Source: Pseudomonas fluorescens
Lineage (GTDB): Bacteria > Pseudomonadota > Gammaproteobacteria > Pseudomonadales > Pseudomonadaceae
NCBI RefSeq assembly: GCF_001648775.1
Contig: NZ_LVEJ01000028.1
Coordinates: 248,668-312,667, forward strand
Reading direction: 5' to 3'
DNA: 64,000 nucleotides
The notes beneath the pieces were generated by a model, which did not search any database, was not told where the DNA came from, and saw nothing but the letters and a program-made list of their open reading frames with translations. The translations under genes were made by a program, and so were the position numbers. This document shows positions 33,375-42,440 of the stretch, in pieces. The first letter of the stretch is position 1, and each line of letters starts with the position of its first letter.

Positions 33375-34320
33375 TCAATCGCTCCACGGTCTTGGCCCAC
33401 ATTTCATCGACCGGCGCCTGCAAGGTCAGCTTGCCGCCATCGGGCAGCGGCACGGTCAGCATGTAAGCGTGCAGGAACAGGCGTTTACCGCCCAGGTCGC
33501 GGATTTCCTTGGTGAAATCCTCGTCGCCATACTTGCTGTCGCCCGCAATGCAATGGCCAGCATGCAGGGTGTGTACGCGAATCTGGTGGGTGCGACCGGT
33601 AACCGGTTTCGCCTCGACCATGGTGGCGAAATCACCGAAGCGGCGCAGCACCTTGAACATCGTCAGGGCTTCCTTGCCTTCATCGTTGACTTCAACCATG
33701 CGCTCGCCGGAACGCAAATTGCTCTTGAGCAATGGCGCACTGACTTTCTTGATCGAAGTTGCCCAGTTGCCACGCACCAGCGCCATGTAGCGCTTGTCGA
33801 CGCCATCGCCGCGCAATTGCTCATGCAAGTGACGCAACATGCTGCGCTTCTTGGCGATCATCAGCAGGCCGGAAGTGTCTCGGTCGAGACGGTGCACCAG
33901 TTCCAGCTCCTTGGCATCAGGACGCAACTGACGAAAGGCTTCGATCACACCGAAATTCAAGCCGCTGCCACCGTGAACTGCAATGCCGGCGGGCTTGTTG
34001 ATCACGATCAGGGCTTTGTCTTCGAAGACAATCGAGGCTTCCAGGCGCTGCAACAGGCCCTGGGCCAGCGGCACCGGCTCGTCACGCTCAGGCACGCGAA
34101 CCGGCGGCACGCGCACGATATCGCCGGCCTGCAGCTTGTATTCGGGCTTGATCCGACCTTTGTTCACACGCACTTCGCCTTTGCGCAAAATGCGGTAAAT
34201 CAAGGTCTTGGGCACGCCTTTGAGCCGGGCGAGGAGAAAATTGTCGATTCGTTGGCCGGCATACTCCGGCGAGACTTCAAGCAATTGAACGCCTGGAGTC
34301 GAAGGGGCAGTAGTTGTCAT
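33361..34320 (-). CDS. rluC: Ribosomal large subunit pseudouridine synthase C
   Basis: 319 residues. N-terminal S4 domain (about 20-80: GQRIDNFLLARL, KGEVRVNKGR), then the pseudouridine synthase domain with catalytic Asp in HRLDRDTSGLLM near residue 150 and the KPAGIAVHGG start. It modifies U955, U2504 and U2580 of 23S rRNA in E. coli. ATG at 34318-34320 has only a weak ribosome-binding site. Divergent from rne with a long spacer. Confidence 0.95.
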   Translation of the reverse strand: MTTTAPSTPGVQLLEVSPEYAGQRIDNFLLARLKGVPKTLIYRILRKGEVRVNKGRIKPEYKLQAGDIVRVPPVRVPERDEPVPLAQGLLQRLEASIVFEDKALIVINKPAGIAVHGGSGLNFGVIEAFRQLRPDAKELELVHRLDRDTSGLLMIAKKRSMLRHLHEQLRGDGVDKRYMALVRGNWATSIKKVSAPLLKSNLRSGERMVEVNDEGKEALTMFKVLRRFGDFATMVEAKPVTGRTHQIRVHTLHAGHCIAGDSKYGDEDFTKEIRDLGGKRLFLHAYMLTVPLPDGGKLTLQAPVDEMWAKTVERLSAPI

Positions 34321-34348
34321 GCCGCGGATGATAACAATTTTTATGGAA

Positions 34349-34377
34349 TTGAAGCACTTAATCATTGCTGCTATAGT
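34349..34377 (+). promoter_or_regulatory. Predicted sigma-70 promoter of rne
   Basis: TTGAAG (34349-34354), 17-base spacer, TATAGT (34372-34377). Transcription from about 34384 would give an rne leader of about 640 bases. Confidence 0.55.
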
Positions 34378-34383
34378 CGCGAA

Positions 34384-35019
34384 CGCCGCCAAAAGCGGCC
34401 TGGACAGAGGAACCACGGTCAAAAACCGGCCCTGACCAACGCAATTCACCAGGACGCGAGGCCGTCCTACGGGGCTTTCGCTACGTAACGGTGGAGTTTG
34501 CAGTTGTAACAAGCGCAGGTGACATGAGGCCTGAATTACACCGTCGAGCAGAGTTTTTACTCGCCTGACAGGCACACATTCAAGGCCAGTTCACAAAGTG
34601 CAGTCAGCTGCAGATGACCCCGAGCAAAAGCTTCGGAAACACCGCCTGAATTAGCCATGATGCGTGACCTCCCCTTTCGGAGCTCACGGTAAATGCCAAC
34701 CCGCTGCGGATTCTGCGCGCGGCAGCACCCGAATTATCAGGGATACGTGTAGGGTGGAGATGCACAACCGCTGGACTGTGTAGCAATAGGCTTTATCAAG
34801 ACGCTTCATCTCGTCCACAGCCGCCGGTTGATTCCTCCTCCTGACTGAGTGCTTAAGTAGCCACAGCAAGCAGGACGCGTACGTCGCGATATCGGCCCAA
34901 TTGGTCGCACATCGCTGGACACGGGAATGGCCAACCACTCCCGACGCACCTGACACCGACCGTGAGAAGTCGTGTGTGCCGAACGCCGTTTCCGGCAGCC
35001 CGGAAACCGACGGTACTAC
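34384..35019 (+). ncRNA. Long rne 5' leader (autoregulatory region)
   Basis: About 640 bases with no convincing ORF between the predicted promoter and the RNase E start. Several short palindromic stretches occur, for example in GAGGCCGTCCTACGGGGC at 34458-34475. RNase E controls its own mRNA through the 5' leader in enterobacteria, and a conserved leader motif (rne-II) has been described for Pseudomonas; I infer that this region contains it but cannot fold it here. Confidence 0.55.
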
Positions 35020-38000
35020 ATGAAAAGAATGCTGATTAACGCAACTCAACCCGAAGAGTTGCGTGTTGCACTGGTAGATGGCCAGCGCCTCTACGACCTG
35101 GACATCGAATCCGGTGCACGCGAGCAGAAAAAGGCCAACATCTATAAAGGCCGCATCACTCGCATCGAACCAAGCCTTGAGGCTGCCTTTGTCGATTTCG
35201 GCTCTGAGCGCCACGGCTTCCTGCCCCTCAAAGAAATTTCTCGCGAATACTTCAAGAAAGCCCCCGAAGGCCGCGTCAACATCAAGGACGTCCTGAGCGA
35301 AGGCCAGGAAGTCATCGTTCAGGTCGAAAAAGAAGAACGTGGCAACAAGGGCGCTGCCCTGACCACCTTCATCAGCCTGGCCGGTCGTTACCTCGTGCTG
35401 ATGCCGAACAACCCGCGTGCCGGCGGTATCTCCCGTCGCATCGAAGGCGAAGAACGCAACGAACTGCGTGAAGCGCTGAACGGTCTGGTTGCACCGGCCG
35501 ACATGGGTCTGATCGTGCGCACCGCAGGCCTTGGCCGCAGCAGCGAAGAAATGCAGTGGGACCTCGATTACCTGCTGCAACTGTGGACCGCCATCAAAGA
35601 AGCCTCGCTGGATCGTTCCGCACCATTCCTGATCTACCAGGAAAGCAACGTGATCATCCGCGCCATCCGCGATTACCTGCGCCAGGACATCGGCGAAGTG
35701 CTGATCGACAGCGTTGAAGCCCAAGACGAAGCCCTGACCTTCATCCGCCAGGTGATGCCGCAGTACGCCAGCAAGATCAAGCTGTACGAAGACAGCGTGC
35801 CGCTGTTCAACCGTTTCCAGATCGAAAGCCAGATCGAGACCGCTTTCCAGCGCGTCGTTGAACTGCCTTCCGGCGGCTCCATCGTTATCGATCCGACCGA
35901 AGCCCTGGTGTCCATCGACATCAACTCGGCGCGCGCCACCAAAGGCAGCGACATCGAAGAAACCGCGCTGCAGACCAACCTTGAAGCCGCCGAAGAAATC
36001 GCCCGTCAGTTGCGCCTGCGCGACATCGGCGGCCTGATCGTCATCGACTTCATCGACATGACCCCTGCCAAGAACCAGCGCGCCGTGGAAGAGAAAGTTC
36101 GCGAATGCCTGGAAGCCGACCGCGCTCGCGTGCAGATCGGCCGCATCTCGCGCTTCGGCCTGCTGGAAATGTCGCGTCAGCGCCTGCGTCCATCGCTGGG
36201 CGAAAGCAGCGGCATCGTCTGCCCGCGTTGCAACGGCACCGGCATCATCCGTGACGTTGAATCGCTGTCGCTGGCGATCCTGCGCCTGATCGAAGAAGAA
36301 GCCCTGAAAGACCGCACTGCCGAAGTCCGTGCACAAGTGCCGATTCCGGTGGCCGCGTTCCTGCTCAACGAAAAACGCAACTCGATCACCAAGATCGAAC
36401 TGCGCACCCGTGCCCGTATCGTGATTCTGCCGAACGATCACCTCGAAACCCCGCACTTCGAAGTTCAGCGCCTGCGTGACGACAGCCCGGAAGCGGCGAC
36501 CAACCAGTCCAGCTACGAAATCGCTGCTGCCGCTGCCGAAGTCGAAGAAGTCCAGCCAGCCGCCGCGACCCGCACCCTGGTTCGCCAGGAAGCAGCCGTT
36601 AAAACTGCACCGGCCCGCGCCAACGCTCCGGTGCCGACCGAAGCTGCCGCACCTGTCGCCGCCGCACCGGCTCCGGTTGCCGCGCCAGAACCAAGCCTGT
36701 TCAAAGGCCTGGTGAAGTCGCTGGTCAGCCTGTTCGCCACCAAAGAAGAGCCAGCCGCGCCGGTTGTGGTTGAAAAACCAGCCAGCGAGCGTCCGGCCCG
36801 TAACGAAGAGCGTCGCAACGGTCGTCAGCAGAGCCGCAACCGTAATGGTCGCCGCGATGAAGAACGCAAGCCGCGCGAAGAACGTGCTCCACGTGAAGAA
36901 CGCGCCCCACGCGAGCCGCGTGAAGAGCGTGCGCCACGTGAAGCCCGTGAAGTCCGCGAGCCTCGTGAAGCCCGTACCGAAGCGCCAGTTGCCCGCGAAG
37001 AGCGCGCACCACGTGCTCCGCGTGAAGAACGTGCACCACGTGCACCGCGCGAAGACCGCAAGCCACGTGGCGAGCGTGAAGAGCGCGTACGTGAACTGCG
37101 CGAACCACTGGACGCCGCTCCAGTCGTTGCAGCCGCCGCTGCCGTGACCGCTGAAGAGCGTCCGGCTCGTCAGCCACGTGAAGAGCGCGCACCGCGTCCG
37201 CCACGTGAAGAGCGTCAGCCACGCGCCGAACAGGCCGCTGCTGCCGTCGCTGAGGAAGAAGTGAACAGCAACGAAGAGCAACTGCCGGAAGACGGTTCGG
37301 AGAACGCCGAAGGCGATCGTCCACGCCGTCGCTCGCGCGGTCAGCGTCGTCGCAGCAACCGTCGTGAGCGTCAGCGTGACGCCAACGGCAACGTGATCGA
37401 AGGTTCGGAAGAATCCGAAGCCGGCGAAAACGCTGAAGCGCCAAGCACCGCCGATCTGGCCGCTGGCCTGGCGGTAACCGCCGCTGTTGCCAGCACCGTG
37501 ATCAGCGCTCCGGCCGAAGCCCAAGCCCACGAGCAAGCTGAACGCGCCACCGCGGCTGTTCAGGAAACTGCTCCAGTGGAAGCGCCGGTTGTAGAAGCGA
37601 CCACTCCAGTCGAAGTGGTTGCTGCTCCGGAAGTCGAAGTGGCACCGGTTCAGGAAACCCTGCCTCAGGTAGAACCGGCTCCAGCCGTGGCTGCCGAGTC
37701 GGTGGTTGAAACCGTCGCTGAAACCGTGACCGAAACCGTGCGTGAAGTTCGCGAAGAGCAGACCGCTTTCAACTGGGTTGCCGAGCCAGCTGTTGCTGAA
37801 ACACCAGCGCCAGTGGTTGAAGCGCCGGTTGTTGAAGCACCGATTGCTGAAGCCCCCGTGTTTGAACACGCCAAGGCTGCCGAGCCAGTGGTAGTCGCTG
37901 AACCAGCGCCTGTCGTTGAAGCACCGGTTGTCGAAGCGCCAATCGTTGCCGAAGCGCCAGCCCCTGTGGTTGAAGCACCGGCTCCGGTCAGCGCGCTGAC

Positions 38001-38277
38001 GCCAAGCGGCCGTGCGCCGAACGATCCACGTGAAGTGCGTCGTCGCAAGCGTGAAGAAGAGCGTCTGCAGAAGGAAGCCGAACTGGCTGGCGCTGCTGCT
38101 CCAGTCGCTGCCGAGCCAGCTGCGGTCGCTGAAGTGGTCGAGGCAGCTCCTACCCCGGTCGCTGAAGAAGCCGTGGTTGAAGCGGTGATTGCTGAAGCAC
38201 CACGCTCTGTTCAGGACGCGGTCGAGCACCACCAAGAGGCCGAGGAAAAAGAACACGAGCCTAAACCTCTCGTGTAA
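35020..38277 (+). CDS. rne: Ribonuclease E
   Basis: 1085 residues. Catalytic half: MKRMLINATQPEELRVALVDG start, S1 domain about 35-120, Asp300/Asn302 in SIDINSARAT and Asp343 in VIDFIDM (metal site), zinc-link Cys401/Cys404 in CPRCNGTG. C-terminal half is a disordered scaffold: amphipathic membrane-targeting helix at about 558-575 (PSLFKGLVKSLVSLFATKEE), an Arg/Glu repeat tract about 617-730 (repeated PREERAP units), a long Ala/Pro/Val/Glu-rich region of VVEAPV-like repeats about 830-990, and an NDPREVRRRKREEERL motif at 1001-1016. It initiates mRNA decay and rRNA/tRNA processing at the inner membrane. ATG at 35020 has a weak ribosome-binding site. Confidence 0.97.
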   Translation: MKRMLINATQPEELRVALVDGQRLYDLDIESGAREQKKANIYKGRITRIEPSLEAAFVDFGSERHGFLPLKEISREYFKKAPEGRVNIKDVLSEGQEVIVQVEKEERGNKGAALTTFISLAGRYLVLMPNNPRAGGISRRIEGEERNELREALNGLVAPADMGLIVRTAGLGRSSEEMQWDLDYLLQLWTAIKEASLDRSAPFLIYQESNVIIRAIRDYLRQDIGEVLIDSVEAQDEALTFIRQVMPQYASKIKLYEDSVPLFNRFQIESQIETAFQRVVELPSGGSIVIDPTEALVSIDINSARATKGSDIEETALQTNLEAAEEIARQLRLRDIGGLIVIDFIDMTPAKNQRAVEEKVRECLEADRARVQIGRISRFGLLEMSRQRLRPSLGESSGIVCPRCNGTGIIRDVESLSLAILRLIEEEALKDRTAEVRAQVPIPVAAFLLNEKRNSITKIELRTRARIVILPNDHLETPHFEVQRLRDDSPEAATNQSSYEIAAAAAEVEEVQPAAATRTLVRQEAAVKTAPARANAPVPTEAAAPVAAAPAPVAAPEPSLFKGLVKSLVSLFATKEEPAAPVVVEKPASERPARNEERRNGRQQSRNRNGRRDEERKPREERAPREERAPREPREERAPREAREVREPREARTEAPVAREERAPRAPREERAPRAPREDRKPRGEREERVRELREPLDAAPVVAAAAAVTAEERPARQPREERAPRPPREERQPRAEQAAAAVAEEEVNSNEEQLPEDGSENAEGDRPRRRSRGQRRRSNRRERQRDANGNVIEGSEESEAGENAEAPSTADLAAGLAVTAAVASTVISAPAEAQAHEQAERATAAVQETAPVEAPVVEATTPVEVVAAPEVEVAPVQETLPQVEPAPAVAAESVVETVAETVTETVREVREEQTAFNWVAEPAVAETPAPVVEAPVVEAPIAEAPVFEHAKAAEPVVVAEPAPVVEAPVVEAPIVAEAPAPVVEAPAPVSALTPSGRAPNDPREVRRRKREEERLQKEAELAGAAAPVAAEPAAVAEVVEAAPTPVAEEAVVEAVIAEAPRSVQDAVEHHQEAEEKEHEPKPLV

Positions 38278-38291
38278 TTTCCAAAGCCGTT

Positions 38292-38328
38292 AAAAAGCCC
38301 CGCCTGATTATTCAGGCGGGGCTTTTTT
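38292..38328. terminator. rne terminator
   Basis: AAAAAGCCCCGCCTGA - TTAT - TCAGGCGGGGCTTTTTT, 15 bases after the rne stop; works in both directions. Confidence 0.93.
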
Positions 38329-38363
38329 ATGCCTCGATTTTTGGGGGTGGACCCTAGATCCAA

Positions 38364-38523
38364 CCCCCTCACCCCAGCCCTCTCCCCACGGGGGAGAGGG
38401 GGAAGGGAGCAGATCGGGTGATGTTCCAGACCTGAGTTCGACTGAAGACTTTCAGGTCGATGCATAAAGCCCAAACACCTCGGTCAGTCCCCTCTCCCTC
38501 CGGGAGAGGGCTAGGGTGAGGGG
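38364..38523. mobile_element. MITE-like repeat, copy C
   Basis: Same family as the copies at 10.3-10.6 kb: left end CCCCTCACCCCAGCCCTCTC, a CTCCCCACGGGGGAG hairpin, internal CTTTCAGGTCGATGCA, ACACCTCGGTCAG, and right end CCGGGAGAGGGCTAGGGTGAGGGG. About 160 bases, between the rne terminator and the mocA stop. The left internal GACCTGAAAG arm is degraded (GACCTGAG), so only the right one is intact. Confidence 0.82.
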
Positions 38524-38545
38524 CTCTCAGGAATTTACGCAGCTC

Positions 38546-39142
38546 TCAAGACGAAGCAAAAACCAAAGCCTCAGGCACATCGATATCCCAAAGCACGCCT
38601 GGATCATCGACGGCAATCTCCACCACCCTGCCCTGCGAGAACAAAGGCCTCGCCCCACGATCACCGCTCAACGCCTGCAACCCCACCCCAAACGAACGCC
38701 CAAACCCCACCGGATGACCAAACTCGCCATCCTGTACCGGCACGCTCACCGCATCATCGGCAATGGCCGCAACCACCCGCTCGACAGTGGAAGGCAAGAT
38801 AAACGGCATATCGCCCAGCACAATCAACCAGCCATCCACCTCCGGATAAGCCGCGACGCCAGCGGCAATGCTGTCACCCATTCCGGTCGACTCGATCGAG
38901 ACAACCTCACAGCCATAAGCCTGCGCCATGCGCATTGCCTGCGGCCGCGTCTCAGTCGTCACCACGACGCGCTTATCAAGACTGGCCGGCAGATTCACCA
39001 GCACCTGCTCGATCACCGAACGCACCGCGCCATCCCGCCCGGTGCAGTCCGCCAACAATTTATCCTTGTCAGCACCCGCCACCTGGCGAAAGCGACTGCC
39101 CTCGCCCGCTGCCAGCACAATCACTGCAATGGACTGACTCAT
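38546..39142 (-). CDS. MocA-type molybdenum cofactor nucleotidyltransferase
   Basis: 198 residues. N-terminal VIVLAAGEGSRF (nucleotide-binding loop of the MobA/MocA fold), LLADCTGRDG, and LGDMPFI near residue 108 (metal Asp). MocA makes molybdopterin cytosine dinucleotide, the cofactor of xanthine-oxidase-family enzymes, which fits the Mo-hydroxylase genes upstream. Its ATG overlaps the xdhC stop by 4 bases. Last gene of a four-gene operon. Confidence 0.9.
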   Translation of the reverse strand: MSQSIAVIVLAAGEGSRFRQVAGADKDKLLADCTGRDGAVRSVIEQVLVNLPASLDKRVVVTTETRPQAMRMAQAYGCEVVSIESTGMGDSIAAGVAAYPEVDGWLIVLGDMPFILPSTVERVVAAIADDAVSVPVQDGEFGHPVGFGRSFGVGLQALSGDRGARPLFSQGRVVEIAVDDPGVLWDIDVPEALVFASS

Positions 39143-40119
39143 GCGCCCTCCAGTGTTTTTTTCTGCTTCAACTCGACCCCGTTCTTGATCGCGACAATTT
39201 CTGCCAACAAGGACAAGGCAATTTCTGCCGGCGAATGACTGCCAATGTGCAGACCGATCGGGCCGTGCAGTCGATCGATAGCCTCTACCGACAAGCCTAG
39301 CTGAGCCAGATTCTCCCGACGTTTCTGACTGTTGACCCGCGAACCGAGCGCGCCGACATAGAAAGCAGGCGAATCCAGCGCCGTCAGCAACGCCATGTCA
39401 TCCAGACGCGGGTCGTGGGTCAGCGCGACAATCGCCGTGCGTTCATCCGTTTGAATGCTCAACACCGCGTCATCCGGCATGCCCGGGACGAAGCGTCCGT
39501 GATGCTCTTCCCAACCGTAGACAAACTCGGTGCGCGGGTCGCAGATCAGCACCTCGAAATCCAGCAGCCGCGCCATGTCCGCGACGTAGCGCGACAACTG
39601 CCCGGCGCCGATCAACAGCAGCCGCCAACGCGGGCCATAAATGGCCCGCAGGATTTTGCCATCGAATTCCAGCGCATCGGATTTACTTGCCGGCGACAGA
39701 AGCACTTCCCCGGTGTCGATGTTCAACTCGCGAGCGACAATCTCGTGGGCCTCGCAACGGGCCAATAGTTCGGAAACCCACGCGGGATCGCCAACGCGCT
39801 CTTCAGTCAGGCGCAGCGTACCGCCACAGGGCAAACCGAAGCGCGCCGCCTCTTCCCGCGTGACGCCGTAGGTGATCAGTTGCACCGGCGGCCCATCGGT
39901 GGCGATCCGGCCGTCATGCAGGCGCGCAATCAAATCATCTTCGACACAGCCGCCCGACACCGAACCAATCACCACGCCATCCTCGCGCAAGGCGAGCATC
40001 GCGCCCGGCGCCCGGGGCGCAGTGCCCCAGGTCTGCACCACGCTGAACAGCACCACCCGCTGCCCGGCGCGGCGCCATTCAAGGACACTGCGCAGGACGT
40101 TGAGGTCGACGCTGTCCAT
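39139..40119 (-). CDS. xdhC: XdhC-family cofactor-insertion protein
   Basis: 326 residues. N-terminal XdhC/CoxI domain: VVLFSVVQTWGTAPRAPGAM and SVSGGCVEDDLIARL near residue 55 with the conserved Cys; C-terminal Rossmann domain beginning LLLIGAGQLSRYVADMA near residue 190. It sulfurates or inserts the Mo cofactor into partner hydroxylases. ATG overlaps the large-subunit stop by one base (TAATG). Confidence 0.92.
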   Translation of the reverse strand: MDSVDLNVLRSVLEWRRAGQRVVLFSVVQTWGTAPRAPGAMLALREDGVVIGSVSGGCVEDDLIARLHDGRIATDGPPVQLITYGVTREEAARFGLPCGGTLRLTEERVGDPAWVSELLARCEAHEIVARELNIDTGEVLLSPASKSDALEFDGKILRAIYGPRWRLLLIGAGQLSRYVADMARLLDFEVLICDPRTEFVYGWEEHHGRFVPGMPDDAVLSIQTDERTAIVALTHDPRLDDMALLTALDSPAFYVGALGSRVNSQKRRENLAQLGLSVEAIDRLHGPIGLHIGSHSPAEIALSLLAEIVAIKNGVELKQKKTLEGA

Positions 40120-42440
40120 TACGCCTCTGCCTTCTGCCAGCCCTGCAACTGATAACGCACCGGCAGATTGCGAATACGCTTGCCGGTGGCGGCGAAGATC
40201 GCATTGCACAGTGCCGGCGCAATTGGCGGTACGCCCGGTTCGCCGACACCGCCTAACGGCACGTCGCCCGGCGGCGTCACCAGATGTACCGCGACCTCTT
40301 TCGGCGCCAGCGACATGCGCGCCACTTCATACATGTGGAAGTTGTCCTGCTGGACCTTGCCGTCCTTGAAACTGATTTCGCCCAACACCGCATTGCCCAG
40401 GCCCATCACGCAAGCGCCTTCGAACTGCGAGCGAATCCGTTCTGGATTGATCTGCGGCCCGCAATCCACGGCAATATCCGCCTTGTGCACGATCAGCGTA
40501 CCGTCGTCCTTGACCTCGACTTCGATCACTGCCGCCACGTAAGTGACGAAGCTGTAGTGCACTGCCAGCCCCAGACCACGGCCCTTCGGCAGTTTGCGCC
40601 CCCAACCGGCAGCCTTCGCCGCGGTTTCCAGCACGCTGCGCATGCGCCCGGTATCGATCGGATAACGCTCGGGAGATTCGCCGTAATTCCACTCTTCACT
40701 CAAGGTACGCGGATCGATCTGGCGATCCGCGCCGAGCAGTTTGATCTGGTACTTGAGCGGATCCTCGCCGGCCTTGTGCGCCAGCTCATCGACGAAGCTC
40801 TGGATGGCGAAACCATGGGGGATGTTCGACACCGAGCGATACCAGCCGACCCGCGTGTGCACGGTCGCTTCGGGGTTTTCCAGACGCACGTTGGGAATCG
40901 CGTAGGCCATGTTGGTGAAGCCCATGCCCAGCTCGAACGCCGCTTCATGGTTCATGCCCGGCGCGAACAGCGCGGTGATGCTCGGTGCCACGGTGCGATG
41001 CAACCAGCCGGACGGCATGCCGTCCTTGCCCACGCCCGCCTTCAAATACTCGGCGGACACGGTGTGGAAATACGAGTTATGGATGTCATCTTCACGCGTC
41101 CACTGCACCCGCACAGCCTTGCCGGGAAACTCTTTGGCGAGGATTGCCGCTTCGACGACGAAGTCCGGTTTCGACTTGCGACCGAAACCCCCGCCGAGCA
41201 GCGTGACATTGAAAGTGACATTGTCGAACGGCAAGCCAAGGCGTTCGCCGATGCGCTCGCGGGTCACCTGCGGTGCCTGACTCGGCGCCCACGCTTCGCA
41301 GATGCCGTCCTTGTAACGGGCAATGGCAACCATCGGTTCCATCGGCGCCTGCGCCAGATGCGGCAAATAGTAGGAAGCTTCCAGGGTGCTGGCAGCGCCG
41401 CTCAGGGCCTTGTCGATATCGCCGGTGTTGCGCACCACTTTGCCGGGCTTGAGCGACGCGGCTTCGAGCTCCTTGCGATAGGCGATCGAGTCATAACTGG
41501 CGTTCGGGCCATCGTCCCATTCGATTTTCAGCGCCTCGCGGCCCTTGATCGCTGCCCAGGTATTACTGGCCACTACCGCCACGCCACCCAGCGGTTGGAA
41601 TTCCGAAGGCAACGGGCGACTTTCGATCTGCAGCACTTTGAGCACGCCGGGGACTTTCAGCGCGGCGCTGTCGTCCAGCGACTTGACCTTGCCGCCGTAC
41701 ACCGCCGGGCGGGCGATGGTCGCGTACAACATGCCGTCAAAATGCACGTCGGCGCCATAGACCGCGCGACCATTGACGATGTCGTCGCCGTCGATGGCTT
41801 TGGTGCCTTCCTTGCCAATGTAGCGCAATTCCGACGGCTGCTTGAGGCGCAGGCTGTCACGCGCCGGTACTGCCAACGCACTGGCGGCAGCGGCGAGTTC
41901 GCCATAACCCAGTTCCCGACCGGACGGTTTGTGAATGACTTTGTGCAACTGCGCGTGGCATTCGGCCACTGGCACTTGCCACTGCGCAGCGGCGGCCTGC
42001 TCGAGCATGGTCCGGGCCGCCGCGCCGCAACGACGCATCGGCTCGTACCAGTGGCGCATGCTGCGTGAACCGTCGGTGTCCTGGTTACCGAAACGCACTT
42101 CATCGCCCGGCGCCTGCTGCACTTTGACGTGCGCCCAATCGGCTTCCAGCTCGTCGGCAACTACCATGGTCAGACTGGTGCGCACGCCCTGGCCCATCTC
42201 TGAGCGGTTGCAGACCACGGTCACGGTGCCGTCAGCGGCGATGCTGACGTAGACCTTCGGATCATCGATCCAGCCATTGGGCATGCCATCGGCGCCGAAC
42301 TGTTTCGGTTTGTCTGCGGCCAATGCGTCCTGCCAACCCCAACTCGCCGCCAACACCAAAGCACCGGTAGCACTGACGCCTTTGAGGAAGCCGCGACGGC
42401 TGAGATTGCCCAGGGCGAAATCATTCGGAAGGCGGCTCAT
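40119..42440 (-). CDS. Molybdopterin-binding aldehyde/isoquinoline oxidoreductase large subunit (IorB-like), Tat-exported
   Basis: 773 residues. N-terminal Tat signal LSRRGFLKGVSATGALVLAAS (RRGFLK at 15-20) directs the folded enzyme to the periplasm. Xanthine-oxidase-family features include NRSEMGQGVRTSL, TLLGGGFGRK (Mo-cofactor loop) and GEPGVPPIAPAL near the C-terminus with the catalytic Glu. The arrangement without a FAD subunit matches IorAB-type dehydrogenases that pass electrons to a cytochrome. Substrate unknown (aldehydes or N-heterocycles). ATG at 42438-42440 overlaps the small-subunit stop as ATGA and has GGAGG upstream. Confidence 0.92.
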   Translation of the reverse strand: MSRLPNDFALGNLSRRGFLKGVSATGALVLAASWGWQDALAADKPKQFGADGMPNGWIDDPKVYVSIAADGTVTVVCNRSEMGQGVRTSLTMVVADELEADWAHVKVQQAPGDEVRFGNQDTDGSRSMRHWYEPMRRCGAAARTMLEQAAAAQWQVPVAECHAQLHKVIHKPSGRELGYGELAAAASALAVPARDSLRLKQPSELRYIGKEGTKAIDGDDIVNGRAVYGADVHFDGMLYATIARPAVYGGKVKSLDDSAALKVPGVLKVLQIESRPLPSEFQPLGGVAVVASNTWAAIKGREALKIEWDDGPNASYDSIAYRKELEAASLKPGKVVRNTGDIDKALSGAASTLEASYYLPHLAQAPMEPMVAIARYKDGICEAWAPSQAPQVTRERIGERLGLPFDNVTFNVTLLGGGFGRKSKPDFVVEAAILAKEFPGKAVRVQWTREDDIHNSYFHTVSAEYLKAGVGKDGMPSGWLHRTVAPSITALFAPGMNHEAAFELGMGFTNMAYAIPNVRLENPEATVHTRVGWYRSVSNIPHGFAIQSFVDELAHKAGEDPLKYQIKLLGADRQIDPRTLSEEWNYGESPERYPIDTGRMRSVLETAAKAAGWGRKLPKGRGLGLAVHYSFVTYVAAVIEVEVKDDGTLIVHKADIAVDCGPQINPERIRSQFEGACVMGLGNAVLGEISFKDGKVQQDNFHMYEVARMSLAPKEVAVHLVTPPGDVPLGGVGEPGVPPIAPALCNAIFAATGKRIRNLPVRYQLQGWQKAEA

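Noticed and set aside
34684..38256. A 1190-codon open frame on the strand opposite rne
   Set aside because: It mirrors rne codon for codon; its composition (Phe/Gly/Arg/Trp-rich, low complexity) is what the complement of a GC-rich Ala/Glu/Arg/Pro gene gives, and rne is certain.
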